Assembly (NCBI RefSeq): GCF_023065955.2
Contig: NW_026623008.1
Span: 1,245,001 to 1,309,000 of the forward strand
Source: Ursus arctos
Lineage: Eukaryota > Chordata > Mammalia > Carnivora > Ursidae
Reading direction: 5' to 3'
DNA: 64,000 bases
In this document: positions 35,886 to 45,900 of the stretch, one piece after another
How positions within the stretch are numbered: the first letter of the stretch is position 1
Layout of the letters: each line of letters starts with the position of its first letter
Notes under the pieces: model-generated
Databases searched by the model: none
What the model saw: the letters and a program-made list of their open reading frames with translations, nothing else
What the model was told of the DNA's origin: nothing
Program-made: the position numbers and the translations under genes

Positions 35886-35994
35886 TAGCACAGACCCACT
35901 CCCCATGAGGGTCCATCCCCCGCATAGACCTGTCGCCATGCAGATGGTCTTGAGGCCACGCTTAACTCCCTGGTCAGCCTCCGGTGTTTCCCGT

Positions 35995-36005
35995 CTCGCT
36001 TGCAT

Positions 36006-36008
<3 letters not shown>
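35995..36008. repeat. Left target-site duplication of the Can-SINE
   Basis: CTCGCTTGCATTTA, identical to 36231-36244. Confidence 0.95.
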
Positions 36009-36040
<32 letters not shown>

Positions 36041-36230
36041 TTAAAGATTTTATTTATTTATTCGACAGAGATAGAGACAGCCAGCGAGAGAGGGAACACA
36101 AGCAGGGGGAGTGGGAGAGGAAGAAGCAGGCTCCTAGCGGAGGAGCCTGATGTGGGGCTCGATCCCAGAACGCCGGGATCATGCCCTGAGCCGAAGGCAG
36201 ACGCTTAACCTCTGTGCCACTCAGGCGCCC
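36009..36230 (-). mobile_element. Can-SINE (carnivoran tRNA-derived SINE), full length
   Basis: Read on the minus strand it starts GGGCGCCTGAGTGGCACAGA and carries the tRNA-derived head with GTTAAGCGTCTGCC. It then shows the pyrimidine-rich CTCTCCCACTCCCCCTGCTT and the internal TCGCTGGCTGTCTCTATCTC block, followed by a (TAAA)n-type tail that appears on the plus strand as TTTATTTATT. It is flanked by perfect 14-bp target-site duplications (CTCGCTTGCATTTA at 35995-36008 and 36231-36244), so it is a relatively young insertion. This SINE class is restricted to Carnivora. Confidence 0.97.
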
Positions 36231-36244
36231 CTCGCTTGCATTTA
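36231..36244. repeat. Right target-site duplication of the Can-SINE
   Basis: CTCGCTTGCATTTA, identical to 35995-36008. Confidence 0.95.
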
Positions 36245-37961
36245 ATATGTGCGCTTACGCAACCGTTGCTTGTCTGGCACAGAGGTGAGCTCGTCTGGGC
36301 TGTTGCGACGTGTGGTGCTGCGGGCCGGCGGCCTCCTCTCCTGCGGCTGGGGCAGCACCCGCGTTATGTGCGAGACCACGTGACCCACAGTGCGTTCTAG
36401 CTGCCCACGGAGACCCTGGCTCTTCAGGACGCAGCCCTCTCTAAGGAGTCGACCCTGGAGCAGCGGCCCCGGCCGGCCCGAGGCTCTGGCCCTCACCTGG
36501 AGGTGGAGCTCCGCGCGGGCTGCGGGGACGTTTCGGGAGCTTGCAGGCTCTCTCCGCAAGCCAGGAGCCCCATGAGCTGCAACCCCTCAGGCGACCTCAC
36601 CGCCCCCCCTCCGTGGGAGACATCCCGACAAATTCCGCACTAACCGCAGCCCTGAAGTGTTTATTCGGTTTGCTGTTGGACATGCACGCGTTACCACCCA
36701 GGGTCTAAAATGGTTTCCGCTCTGCCAACGGACACGATGTGACCAGGTGTCCGAAAGTGGCAATGGAGCTAACCCAGTGGCAGTTCGTACACACCGCGTG
36801 TCGCAGACGACCTAGTGCCGGCGGCAGCGTTTAAAGGGTGGTTTCGGGAGTGTGCCCTGGGACGGGGCTGTCCGTCCTGGGTGCAGTAAGATGGGGGGTG
36901 CTGATGGCCAGGGAGGGGGCCCGCAGGCAGCGCCCTGCCGCTCCCTCTCCTCTGTGCCCTGAGCCAGGTCCTGGGCCAAGAGCTCTTCTGCTCACGGTAA
37001 CCGTACCCCAGCTGGTACGCTCTGGCCCCGGACACCGCCCTTCATGCCCTCAGCCCCTCACCTTCTGTGCTGGGTCCAGCCCAAGAAACCACTCCACATC
37101 CCAGTCAGAGGCCTCCATAGCCCCAGAGGCTCTGACTCTGCAGGGAAGTGGCCTGGTCTTTTCTGGGCTTTGTGAAGATTTCAACACTCCGGAGGGCCCG
37201 GGGCGGGGGGCCCTCCTCTGCCCACCCCGTCGGGGGCTGCCCCATGGAGCTGGGCCCATTCCTGCTACTATTCCTTTCCCTGAGGGTGGGGGCTGCTTCT
37301 GGTTTGCTCACTACTCCCTTCCAAGCCCCAAGTGCAAGCCCGACACACAGCAGGTGCTTAACAAACACTGACAGCTGGAGGGCGCAGGCCGGTGGGGGGG
37401 AGAACGGCAGGAAGGGTGGCACGGGGCACACAGGTGGCTGAACCTCGCCCTGGGGTAGGGGCTGCAGCCAGAATACCCCGCCCAGAAATGTGCCCAAGGC
37501 TTGTAGGCCATACATGTGCATCTGCATGTGCATGCTTCTAATTTCAAGGATTTCTGTGGTTTAATCAATATAAGTGGCCAAGCGGCTTCCCGTGCCCGCA
37601 TCCAGGGTGGCTCCCGGGGGCAAAGACTGGCTGCCTGGGCGTGCAGTGCAGCTTGCGGGCCCGCGAGGGCTGGCCCAGGCTGCTGTGGGCCAGGGCTGTG
37701 GGAAGGGGTGGGCTGGTGGTGGGCAGCTCCTGACAGACCCCCCCACCAGCGGCGTGGGGGGTGTCCCGGGGTGGGCCGGGCTGGTGGCTGGGTGGCTGTT
37801 TGCCCTGGAATCCGGCCGTCTTGTCTTGGTGCCAGGCTGGCTGTGGCTCTTCCCGCTGCCGCTCACACGCACGGAATCTAGGTCAGGCTGGTGCTGACAG
37901 GCAGGGCGGTCCAGTGGGGCCACGGTAGCCTGGGGCAGGCCCTGCCCTGACGACCTTGGCA

Positions 37962-37998
37962 GGGGGCGTGGGGGCGTGGGGGCGTGGGGGTGGGGGGT
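37962..37998. repeat. GGGGGCGT direct repeat, G-quadruplex-prone
   Basis: Three copies of an 8-bp GGGGGCGT unit are followed by two further G5-G6 runs. This gives five closely spaced G-runs on the plus strand, a classical intramolecular quadruplex pattern. Confidence 0.8.
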
Positions 37999-38729
37999 CA
38001 GTCCTGGGGTGGAGCCAAGGAGGGAGGCCAGGGCAGGGTGTTGTGGCTGAGGGTGCTGCTGGCAGGGGGTGAATGCAGTCTGCCCATGGGGGGCCAAGGT
38101 GCCTGGGGGCCTAGGCATGGGGGTGCGGTTGTGGCCTTTCAGCTGGAGCCTTCCAGAAGCCCCCATCCCTCCAGCTGCCTGTGGCCTCCACTCCCTGCCA
38201 GCCCACCCCTCATCACCAGAGTCATCCGATCCTCCCTGCCTCCTCCCACCCGTGGATCTGTGACCCCAGGGCTCTGTCAGCATTCTGCTTTGCATGGGGA
38301 CAGGAGCCGGTCCCGGCCCTGGGGCCGATGCTCCCCTCCTGCCCCAGCAACCGTCCGGATGCTGTGGGGATGACAACCACCCTGGCCAGCGGGCCTCTGC
38401 CTTCTCCGCTGCCCCGTCTCCGCGGCCACCAAGTCCATTGGGCCTCGCTGCTTGCAGTTCTTGTGCGCCTGCCCTCCCGCCTGCGGCTCAGTGGGCTTGG
38501 GGGCCACGAAGCAGAGCCGTGCCCTGGTCTGGGGCTGGCACAGGGGTACTGGTGGCGGTGGGGACGCCAGGCTTGGAGCAGCAGCCCCGGCCACCCAGTT
38601 CCCCGTGCTTCTGTCCAGGTCCGGCATTGCTTGGGTCGGCTTTTCCAGCCATCTTCCCAGACGCCTCCTCTGGAGCTCACTTCTGGCTCAGGGCCTGGGT
38701 CCTGGTCTTGGCTCTGCCTCTGCTTGGCT

Positions 38730-38800
38730 TTGAGCCCCGGGCAAGACCCCTGTGCCTCAGTTTCCCTATCTGAAAAGCAAAGGGGTTGGACCCGGTGGCC
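38730..38800 (+). mobile_element. MIR-like fragment
   Basis: CCCGGGCAAGACCCCTGTGC and CTCAGTTTCCCTATCTGAAA followed by AGCAAAGGGGTTGGA resemble the MIR promoter-distal core on the plus strand. Confidence 0.6.
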
Positions 38801-40299
38801 TCTGGGGGCCCTTCTGACGCAGGCATTCTGAGGGGCAGCATGGAGGACATGCCGAGGCCCCCGCTGTGCCCCGGGTCCCCCCGGTGCTGGTGGGCTCTCG
38901 GCAGGGCCCGCCCGAGGCCGGGCTGCAGCTCTCCCGCAGGAGGTCACCGGGGAAGCGTTTCCTTGGAGACTCATGGAGGACGGAAGTCCGAAGACGAAAT
39001 CCGAGGTGCCCCATGGAGGTTTCTGCAGCTCAGATCTGCTCCACTCCACTCATGGGAGGCGACTGCTCACGGCCTCTGCTTCCTGGAGGCTGTGAGGCAG
39101 AGTGGCCACTGCCCCAGGTCAGGGCCTGTGCCCTGAGAAGAGCAAGGCAGCGCTCCCGGGGCCTCCTCACACAGGCAGCTGCCGTCAAAGCGGACTTTGC
39201 AGTGGGATCTTTGGTACCAGAGGGCCTGGCCCCCTGTGCCCCCAGCCAGTGCCCCCTGCCCCCTTACTACCCTCCAGACCTTTCTCCATGACCTCAGCTG
39301 GAGGCCCCTCAGAACTGCTGGTCCTGCCTTGGTTCCAGACAGGGACACTAAGGCCAGGGGGCAGTGAATCCCCTGGGTCACACAAAGGAGGGACAGAGCA
39401 GGAATTACACTGGGTTCTCCCACACCTGGCCAGGGCACGGCTCTACGTGGCCTTCTCCTGTCTCCAGGGGTCTTCACAGCTCCTCCCCTCCATGGCGCTT
39501 CCCAGAACACGCTCAGGCCCAACTCCTGGCCCGGCGGTCAGCCGAGGGGACCTGGCTGGGCTCACACGTGCTGGGTTTTGCTGTCTGCTGTCCCCGGGCG
39601 GCTGCCCTGACCGCCTACAGTGTTGCCGCTGGCTGGCGGGGGGCTCAGGCCTCGGGGAACTGGGCTGCAGGCCATCCCAGGTGGCGGGTGGGGGGGGGGG
39701 ACGAGGGGCTGGGGTAGCTCTTCTTGCCTCGGCTCTGCCCGTGCCTCGGCCACACTCCGTGCCTCTGTCCCTCTGTTTCTGGGTCTCCGCCAGTAGTCTC
39801 CTGTCCCGACACAAGCTGTGCACGTGCGCACACAGCCCTTGGGGGTCCCCACACGCCCTGCCCCGCTCCTGGCCCCATTTAAAGCACTCTGCCCCATCCC
39901 AGGGCTGCCAACACGGTGCTTCCAGAAAGTCAGAGGTGTAGAAGCTTCTCCTGCAGGATGATGGGGAGAGGGGCTGCATCACACCCTTTCAAGGGAACTG
40001 TGGGCTCCCGGTGGAGAGCAGGCTTCAGGGTGCGGCAGGGCGCTGGCGGGGGTGGAGGTTGGGGCTTGGGTTCGGCCCCCACCAGCAGAGGTAGAGCTAG
40101 GTGGGTGTGCTGAAGGGTCTGGGTGCACAGCAGGGTACGCACTCACGGGACGTGTACGGAGTGTGGAGTCAGACCCCCAGGTTGGCCCTGGGTGGCCGGC
40201 TCAGCACTGCGAGGAGGGGAGGGCTCGGCTGGCCCCGGTGCGGCTGTAGCTGATGAGCAGACTGTGAGTGGCTGCCCGCTGTGGAGCCCACTCCTGTGA

Positions 40300-40370
40300 G
40301 CATGGCACAGATGAGGAACCGAGGCACGAAGGGGGATGAGTTTTGCCCGGGGCCCACAGTCCAGGCTGGT
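40300..40370 (-). mobile_element. MIR-like fragment
   Basis: GCACAGATGAGGAACCGAGG followed by TTTTGCCCGGGGCCCACAG is the reverse complement of the MIR 'GGGCAAGTC...CCTCAGTTTCCTCATCTGT' region. Confidence 0.55.
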
Positions 40371-40988
40371 CCCCCTGTGTTGGGGCACAGGCTGGCCTTC
40401 TCCTGGCAAGGTTTGGGAACCAAAGGATGGACGCAGCTGGAGCTCACGGCCAGATCCAGCCTCACGGTGACCCCTGCCCTGCCCAGTGTTTGGAAGGTGA
40501 GATCTGGAAGGCGAGGACCCAGTTCCAGGGAGGGGGTGTGGGACACGATCGTCTGGGGTGCTTTGACATGCAGGCCCCCTGTGCTGGGCATCTAGGCTTG
40601 GGCTCTGTCCCTAGGACTGAGGAAGCCCTGCCCTTGCAACGCGGGCAGGAGCAAAGCCCTCTGCACGACCCCTGGGCCCCAGGCAGGGAGTGGGCACTGG
40701 CAGGTGGCAGGGAGTCAGCGAGGTGGGAGGTGGTGGGCTGGGGCAGCTCAGGGCAGTGTGCCTGGCGGGAGGAGCGGGGCCTGGGAGGGCAGAGTTGAGG
40801 CTCCAGAACATGGGCTCCCCACCCCCATCCCAAGAGAGAAGGGCTCAGGCAGGGGCCCCATCAAGCTCCCCCACCTGACAGTATTTGTTTATTCCGGTCC
40901 CCCTCTTCAAACAAGAAGAAAATGAGACTCCTGGGGGCCTGGCAGGCCCTTCTTCCAGACGTGCATCCCCACCCACTGCCAGCCAGGC

Positions 40989-41210
40989 CAAATGCTCTCA
41001 AAGACAGAATTTTGCTTAAATGCCCAGAAAGGAGATTTAGGAGATCAGAATCTTAAGCAAATTAACATGTGCAGCAGGCGGCTTTTAATCACCGCTGGTA
41101 ATCACCCGCCCGCCCCGCCCCTTGAGGGAAATCAGCTCGAGGCTGTGCGCGGGCGGGGCCGGCCATGCCGATGGATTATTCATCAGAACCTGAACTTGAA
41201 CCAGAACCTC
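40989..41210. promoter_or_regulatory. Candidate conserved noncoding element
   Basis: AT-richer sequence such as AGCAAATTAACATGTGCAGC, CTTTTAATCACCGCTGGTAA and GATGGATTATTCATCAG sits in a GC-rich background. It contains several homeodomain-like TAAT cores and resembles no repeat I know. This is inference from composition only. Confidence 0.35.
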
Positions 41211-42789
41211 CTTCTGTCCAGTCCGGGGAGTCGGCCCCTCTCTGGGGACCCTGCATCTGCGTGCTCCTCTCCATCACCCACTCTCCCTTCTGTCTCCTTT
41301 CTTCCTGTCGCTCCCTGCCTCAGTTTCCCCTCTTCTGAGATTTCGGGGCTGCTGGGCCCTTTCCCAGGGGTGACTGTGTGAGGGGACTTGCAAAGCCCAG
41401 GTGTGGGGGCGCTGGACTGGCCCCTCCCTCCTTTGCTCCCTGTCCTCAGGGCACCTCTGGTCCCCTCTTCCTGGCCTGACAGACCCCACCTCAGCCTTCC
41501 CCGCTCAGCTGTAGGACCCCCTCCGCTGCGGCCAGTGGGGAACCTCAGTCACACTTGGTGCCAGAGGGAGGAAGCTGCCTCTTCCTTTGGGGTCTCTGCC
41601 AGCCCAGTAGCCACAGGCTCAGGGACCCCAGCTGTGCTCGATGAACACATGACTCGTGTGGACACAAGAGTCACAGAGTCAAGTTCATAAGGGCAGATCC
41701 CCAGAGCCCAGGCAGTGGCCGCTTTGGCGGAAGGGCTAGGGTTCCAGCAGCGGCATCAAAGGGAAAAAGGCTGCCCCTTTAAGGGAGCTGGGCAGCAGCC
41801 CTGTGGCCTTCCCTGGGCAGGATCCAGGTGGCGGTGGTGACAGCTCGTGTGTCTCACTCCCCTCCACACCTGGGGGCCTGGCCTGGCAGGAGGCAATCAC
41901 ACCATGGGGTGGCAGCAGCTCAGGGAGCCCCAAGGAGCTCCCGTCCTCCTGCTTTGGCCTGTCGCCTGCAGCCGCCCCAACCGTCTCCCACATCTCCATA
42001 AACCTCCCCAGGCCACCCTCACGGCTGTGGGCACAAGCGGCAGCTTTCAAAACAGCACCCGAAGGATGAGGGATGAAAATCTCTTCCGTTGATGTGGGAA
42101 ATGTTATTTCTCCCGGATGCTGGATGTAGCAGGTTGAATCAGAACACACACCAGGAAGAGGCAGGCAGGTGCCGATCCAGACGGGGTGGGAGCCGTTCAG
42201 CACACGCCCCACCCCCAGACTGCTCCCTGCTTGGCCCAGGCAGACCCCCAGACCCCCGGAACATCTGCAGGACCCTCCTGAGGGACACGTGGGGGGAGGC
42301 AGAGAAGGAGCATATGAGGGGTTTGGACGCCAAGGGTCTGGACCCTCAGTGTCATCTTCCATCCTGCACATACACCCTGGCCAGGAAGCCTGCGAAATGT
42401 CACCCTAGCCATCCTTGAAGCACTGAGCATTCTTGGAGCCCCTCCTTGGAGAGAACTAGCCCATGGGGTCTGGGGGAGGCTGTGCGTAATGATTGAGGGA
42501 CCCTGTGGATTTGGGGGGCTGCCATCCTGAGGGCATTTTGTTCCTGGGGGGAGTGTGCTGCTCTCCCCTCTGGTGGGAAGCCTGGCCTAGAGGGAGGGAG
42601 GTCAGAGCAGCTGAGGGTGTCTCCCCCCGCCCCCCCCCGCCTCTGAGCCGGCTGAGACCCCCCCACCCAGCACACGCTTCCTCCTCGGCCCACCGCGGGG
42701 GCTGGGCTCTGAAGGGTTAAGGAGGGCGGGGCTCCGGCGGGAGGGGCGGTCCCGGCAGCAGCGGCGGGCTGAGCACTCGGTGATCGGCC

Positions 42790-42927
42790 ATGGGCTTGCG
42801 CTCAGGCGCAGGGACACGCGGGGCCGGCACACCGCCTGGGCCCCTTTGGGCCACTCCGGTATCGGTGGGGGTGGTACCCGTGGGCCATGGAAGAGCCCGG
42901 GGACCCCGGTGGGCTCAGCCGGGATGA
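42790..42927 (+). other. Upstream open reading frame overlapping the 42887 start
   Basis: An ATG at 42790 (GGCCATGGG, strong context) opens a 45-codon frame ending at TGA 42925-42927. It is out of frame with the ATG at 42887 and overlaps it. If transcription starts upstream of 42790, this would depress translation from 42887. Confidence 0.45.
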
Positions 42928-42929
42928 AG
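42887..42929 (+). CDS. PLCH2: Candidate alternative first coding exon of PLCH2 (proximal)
   Basis: The ATG at 42887 sits in a near-ideal Kozak context (GGGCCATGG). Fourteen codons (MEEPGDPGGLSRDE) plus one G lead to a strong donor, GAAG|GTAAGA, with GT at 42930. The phase is 1, and joining to exon 2 at 53493 gives [10 protein letters not shown], keeping the same Val-Glu-Arg-Cys as the 51683 form. The residues are acidic and proline-rich, unlike the hydrophobic stretch of the 51683 exon. The promoter context and donor are better than for the 25333 candidate. Confidence 0.5.
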
Positions 42930-42930
42930 G

Positions 42931-45900
42931 TAAGAGGGAGCAGAGGGGCTCAAGGAAGGAGGCTGTGACTGCCCCTGCAGGGAGCCAGGGTCAGGTGCTG
43001 AACTGCCCACGGGTGTCCCACTGAGGCCACTTGGGCAGGGCTTGACCCCCTCCCCCAGGGGTCTTTGGGACAGTCCCATTCCCGCAACACCTGCACATCC
43101 CCTGTCCCCACATCATCCCCCACTGTGCTGGCATCTCTGCAAAAAGTGGAGACAATCCTGACAGGCGGGGGGAGGAGAAGCCCCAGCCGAGCTGACAGTC
43201 TCCTGACCTCCAGTCTGCCCCGTGGGATACCAGCCTCAGTTGGGGGGGGGCAGATCTGGGTTATCCTGACCTGTGCGACCCTGGGGCTCGCCTGCTCCAG
43301 CCCCTCCCGCCCCCTCATCCAGGGCAGCGGAGGTGGGGGGGTTGTGTCCCTGAGACTTGTCAGCACCATGGACAGGGGCAGCAGCCGCCATCCCCAGGGG
43401 GCCTGCCCTTGTTTCCTGAGCCCTCAGAGTTCCAGCCCTGGCACCCCCCATGGGAGATTTCTTGCTCAGATCTGTCACTTTGTCCTGAACTGGGGACCCG
43501 GGCACTACCCTGGGCAGACAGCAGAGATCAACAGGGGTGGCAGGAGTCCTCCGAGGCTCCTGGGGCTGCCTGGCACTAAGGAGCTTGGTTGCAGGGGGTC
43601 AGGGCCTGTCCTTGCAGGGACCAGATGGGGCAGCGCTTCTCAGGGGCAGAGTGTCAGTCCACCCCAGGGCAGCCCTTGCTCTGGGCCAGGTGTGGGGAGA
43701 AGCAGAGAGGGAAGGGGGCCAGAGCCACAGCTGTAGCTGGAGTGACTGCAGCCAGACGCAGAACTTCCTGGTTAAGGGCTGAGACCCCAAGGACAGTACA
43801 GCTTGCCTTCTGGCAATCTGTCGGGATCCTGGTTGTTCTGGACCCAGTTTGTCCTGCCCTCTGATTGGTATGGACACAGGGGAGGGACTGTGCGGCCTTG
43901 GAGAGCATGTGTGGGAGCAGGGTCATCACTGCCGGCTAGACTGAGGGTGAGACCCCGCAGGTGCCTTGGGTGAGCTGTGTGACCACAGGCAAGGCTCCCA
44001 CCCTCTCTGACTCTCTTGTGTAAGAGAGGGATAGCATGGAGGTGCCTTCGTAGGGCGGCTGTGGGCAGCGTGTGTCCTGTATGTGAGGATGCTTCGGGAA
44101 TGCTTGTCCCCTCCCCGCCCCCCCCCACTGAGGTGCCCTCTACGACGGGAGGACAGTGGGGCAGGTGGAGATGGGCCGGCACAGCAGACACTGCTGGCTT
44201 GGCTGCGTGCTTGGGCCACTCACTGATGACCCGGTGACCACCCGATGACCACAGCCCCCACGCCAGGGTGGGACGGGGCTCCCGTGATGGGTGGTCCCTG
44301 GGGAGAGGCTGGTTGAGCACATTCCTGCCCATCTGCCCTGCAGAGAGCTCTGAGGAATCAACAGCCAGACTTGGTCAGAACCGCGGGCTGCAGGATGCCT
44401 GCCTGTGAACGGAGTGGGGCCTGGCAGCTCCCAGGGTCCAGGGAGGCCCGACACACCCAGGGTGTGCAGCCAGCAAGGGAAGGGCCCTGGTCTTGGGAGG
44501 GGAGGGGGGTGGCATGGCTGGGGTGAGTGTGCTTCCCCCCCCCCCCCCCGGGAGAGAACAGTCTCAAATGTGCAGCTGAGGACGGAGCAGATGGGCTGGA
44601 GTCTTGGGTCCGGCCCTCCATCTGTACAGCTAATGAGCTGATGGCGTGGTTTCCATGCTCCTGGCACCTTCTCCTGGAAAGCCAGTGGATGGGCCCTGTG
44701 GGGAAGCGCCCCTCTCCCGGGGCAGGGCCTACGTGAGGGGTGCTGAGGGCCCTCTCTCGTGCAGAGGTCAGCTCTGCGCTCCTTGAGGGCTGTCGGGGGG
44801 TAGAGGCATCAAGGAGGCATGAGTAATCAGAAGTGTCTTTTTCTTCCTGGGACTTTGCTTCCAGCAGACGTGGGCTTCTGCCGGCTGGACGGACTTCCTG
44901 TGTGGGAAAGGCCAGTGGGAGCGGGCCCCTCAGGCAGGGACACAGACACCCTTTCCAGGACAGGATGTGTTCGTTCTGGCTCTTGGAGAGCTGGAGGGGG
45001 AGGAAGTTGCCCACTTGGGCAGCCCCCCAATGGGCCTCCATACCAGTAAGGGGCAGCCAGCCTGGGTGGATCCCAGGTTGGGGCCTCATGGGCCGGACAG
45101 TCAGTAATAGAGAGAAGGAAGCTGCTCTCGGAGTGCACGTGAGTCCTGCTGGTCTCGGTTCCACATAGATCGTAAATCACCCTGGCCCAGGCAGGCCCTG
45201 GCCCCGGTCTGTTGCGCTGCTGACCTTTGGAAACTCCCCTGTCGTTCAAGCCATGGGTGGAGCTGACCACTGGCCGGTGCAGGCGGCCCCTCTTGAGCTC
45301 CGTCCCAGGTCAGCGGCTGGCATGTGGAGGCAGCACCGAGGGGAGTCAGGGTGACGCTCAGGGAGGGCTCCACCCTACCCTGCAGGGGCCCTGGCCCAGC
45401 CCACACAGGGGAGCAGGATGGGGGTCCCTCACAAGATAGAGGGGACTGTAGGAAGTCAAGCTGGGAAAGCCCGGCTGTTTCTGGACAGTCCTCAAGGCAC
45501 CCGAGGGCCCTGGGCTCTCGAGGAAGCCGCCCTGGCCAGGAGGCTCAGCCGGGCCTGGGGATGAGTCCACAGCTCACCCTTCTTCTGTTTCCTGTCGGCT
45601 CTGTGGCTTTGTGCCCGCTCTGCCGGCGACCGTCCAGCCCCGCCAGCTGCCACTTGCCTCCCGCGCAGGCCCAGGTGGGTGTGGGGTGGGGACAGGGCCG
45701 GTTGGCCAATGCAGGGGGGACCCCTCCCTCAACCTGCAGGAGTTTCCTCTCCTCCCAGCAGGCAGCCCTGGTTCCATCTGGTGACTTTTCAGGAACATGC
45801 CCCCACCCCCAGAGCCACTATGAGTCTGTCTCTGCTTCCCCGGCCACTGCCAGGGGCTCCCTGGGGGTCGGGCCATCACAGAAAGCCCACAAAGCTGGGT

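Larger units (their letters stand above)
36245..42699. other. GC-rich noncoding DNA between the SINE and the proximal promoter-like block
   Basis: No exon could be supported. The first 600 bp (36245-36850) are CpG-rich without an obvious gene. A G-rich direct repeat lies at 37962-37998, MIR fragments at 38730-38800 and 40300-40370, and AT-richer blocks that may be regulatory at 40989-41210 and 42040-42150. Confidence 0.5.
42700..42930 (+). promoter_or_regulatory. PLCH2: GC-box promoter-like block, candidate internal promoter of PLCH2
   Basis: It contains GGGCGGGGC and GGGGCGG boxes around 42724-42750, a CAGCAGCGGCGGGCTGAGC stretch, and local CpG enrichment. This is followed by an ATG in strong context and a consensus GTAAGA donor. 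It lies about 10.6 kb upstream of PLCH2 exon 2 on the same strand. No other gene is recognisable nearby. Confidence 0.55.

Noticed and set aside
36150..36230. tRNA-like sequence at one end of the SINE
   Set aside because: It is the tRNA-derived head of the Can-SINE, not a functional tRNA gene. It is followed by the SINE body and an A-rich tail.
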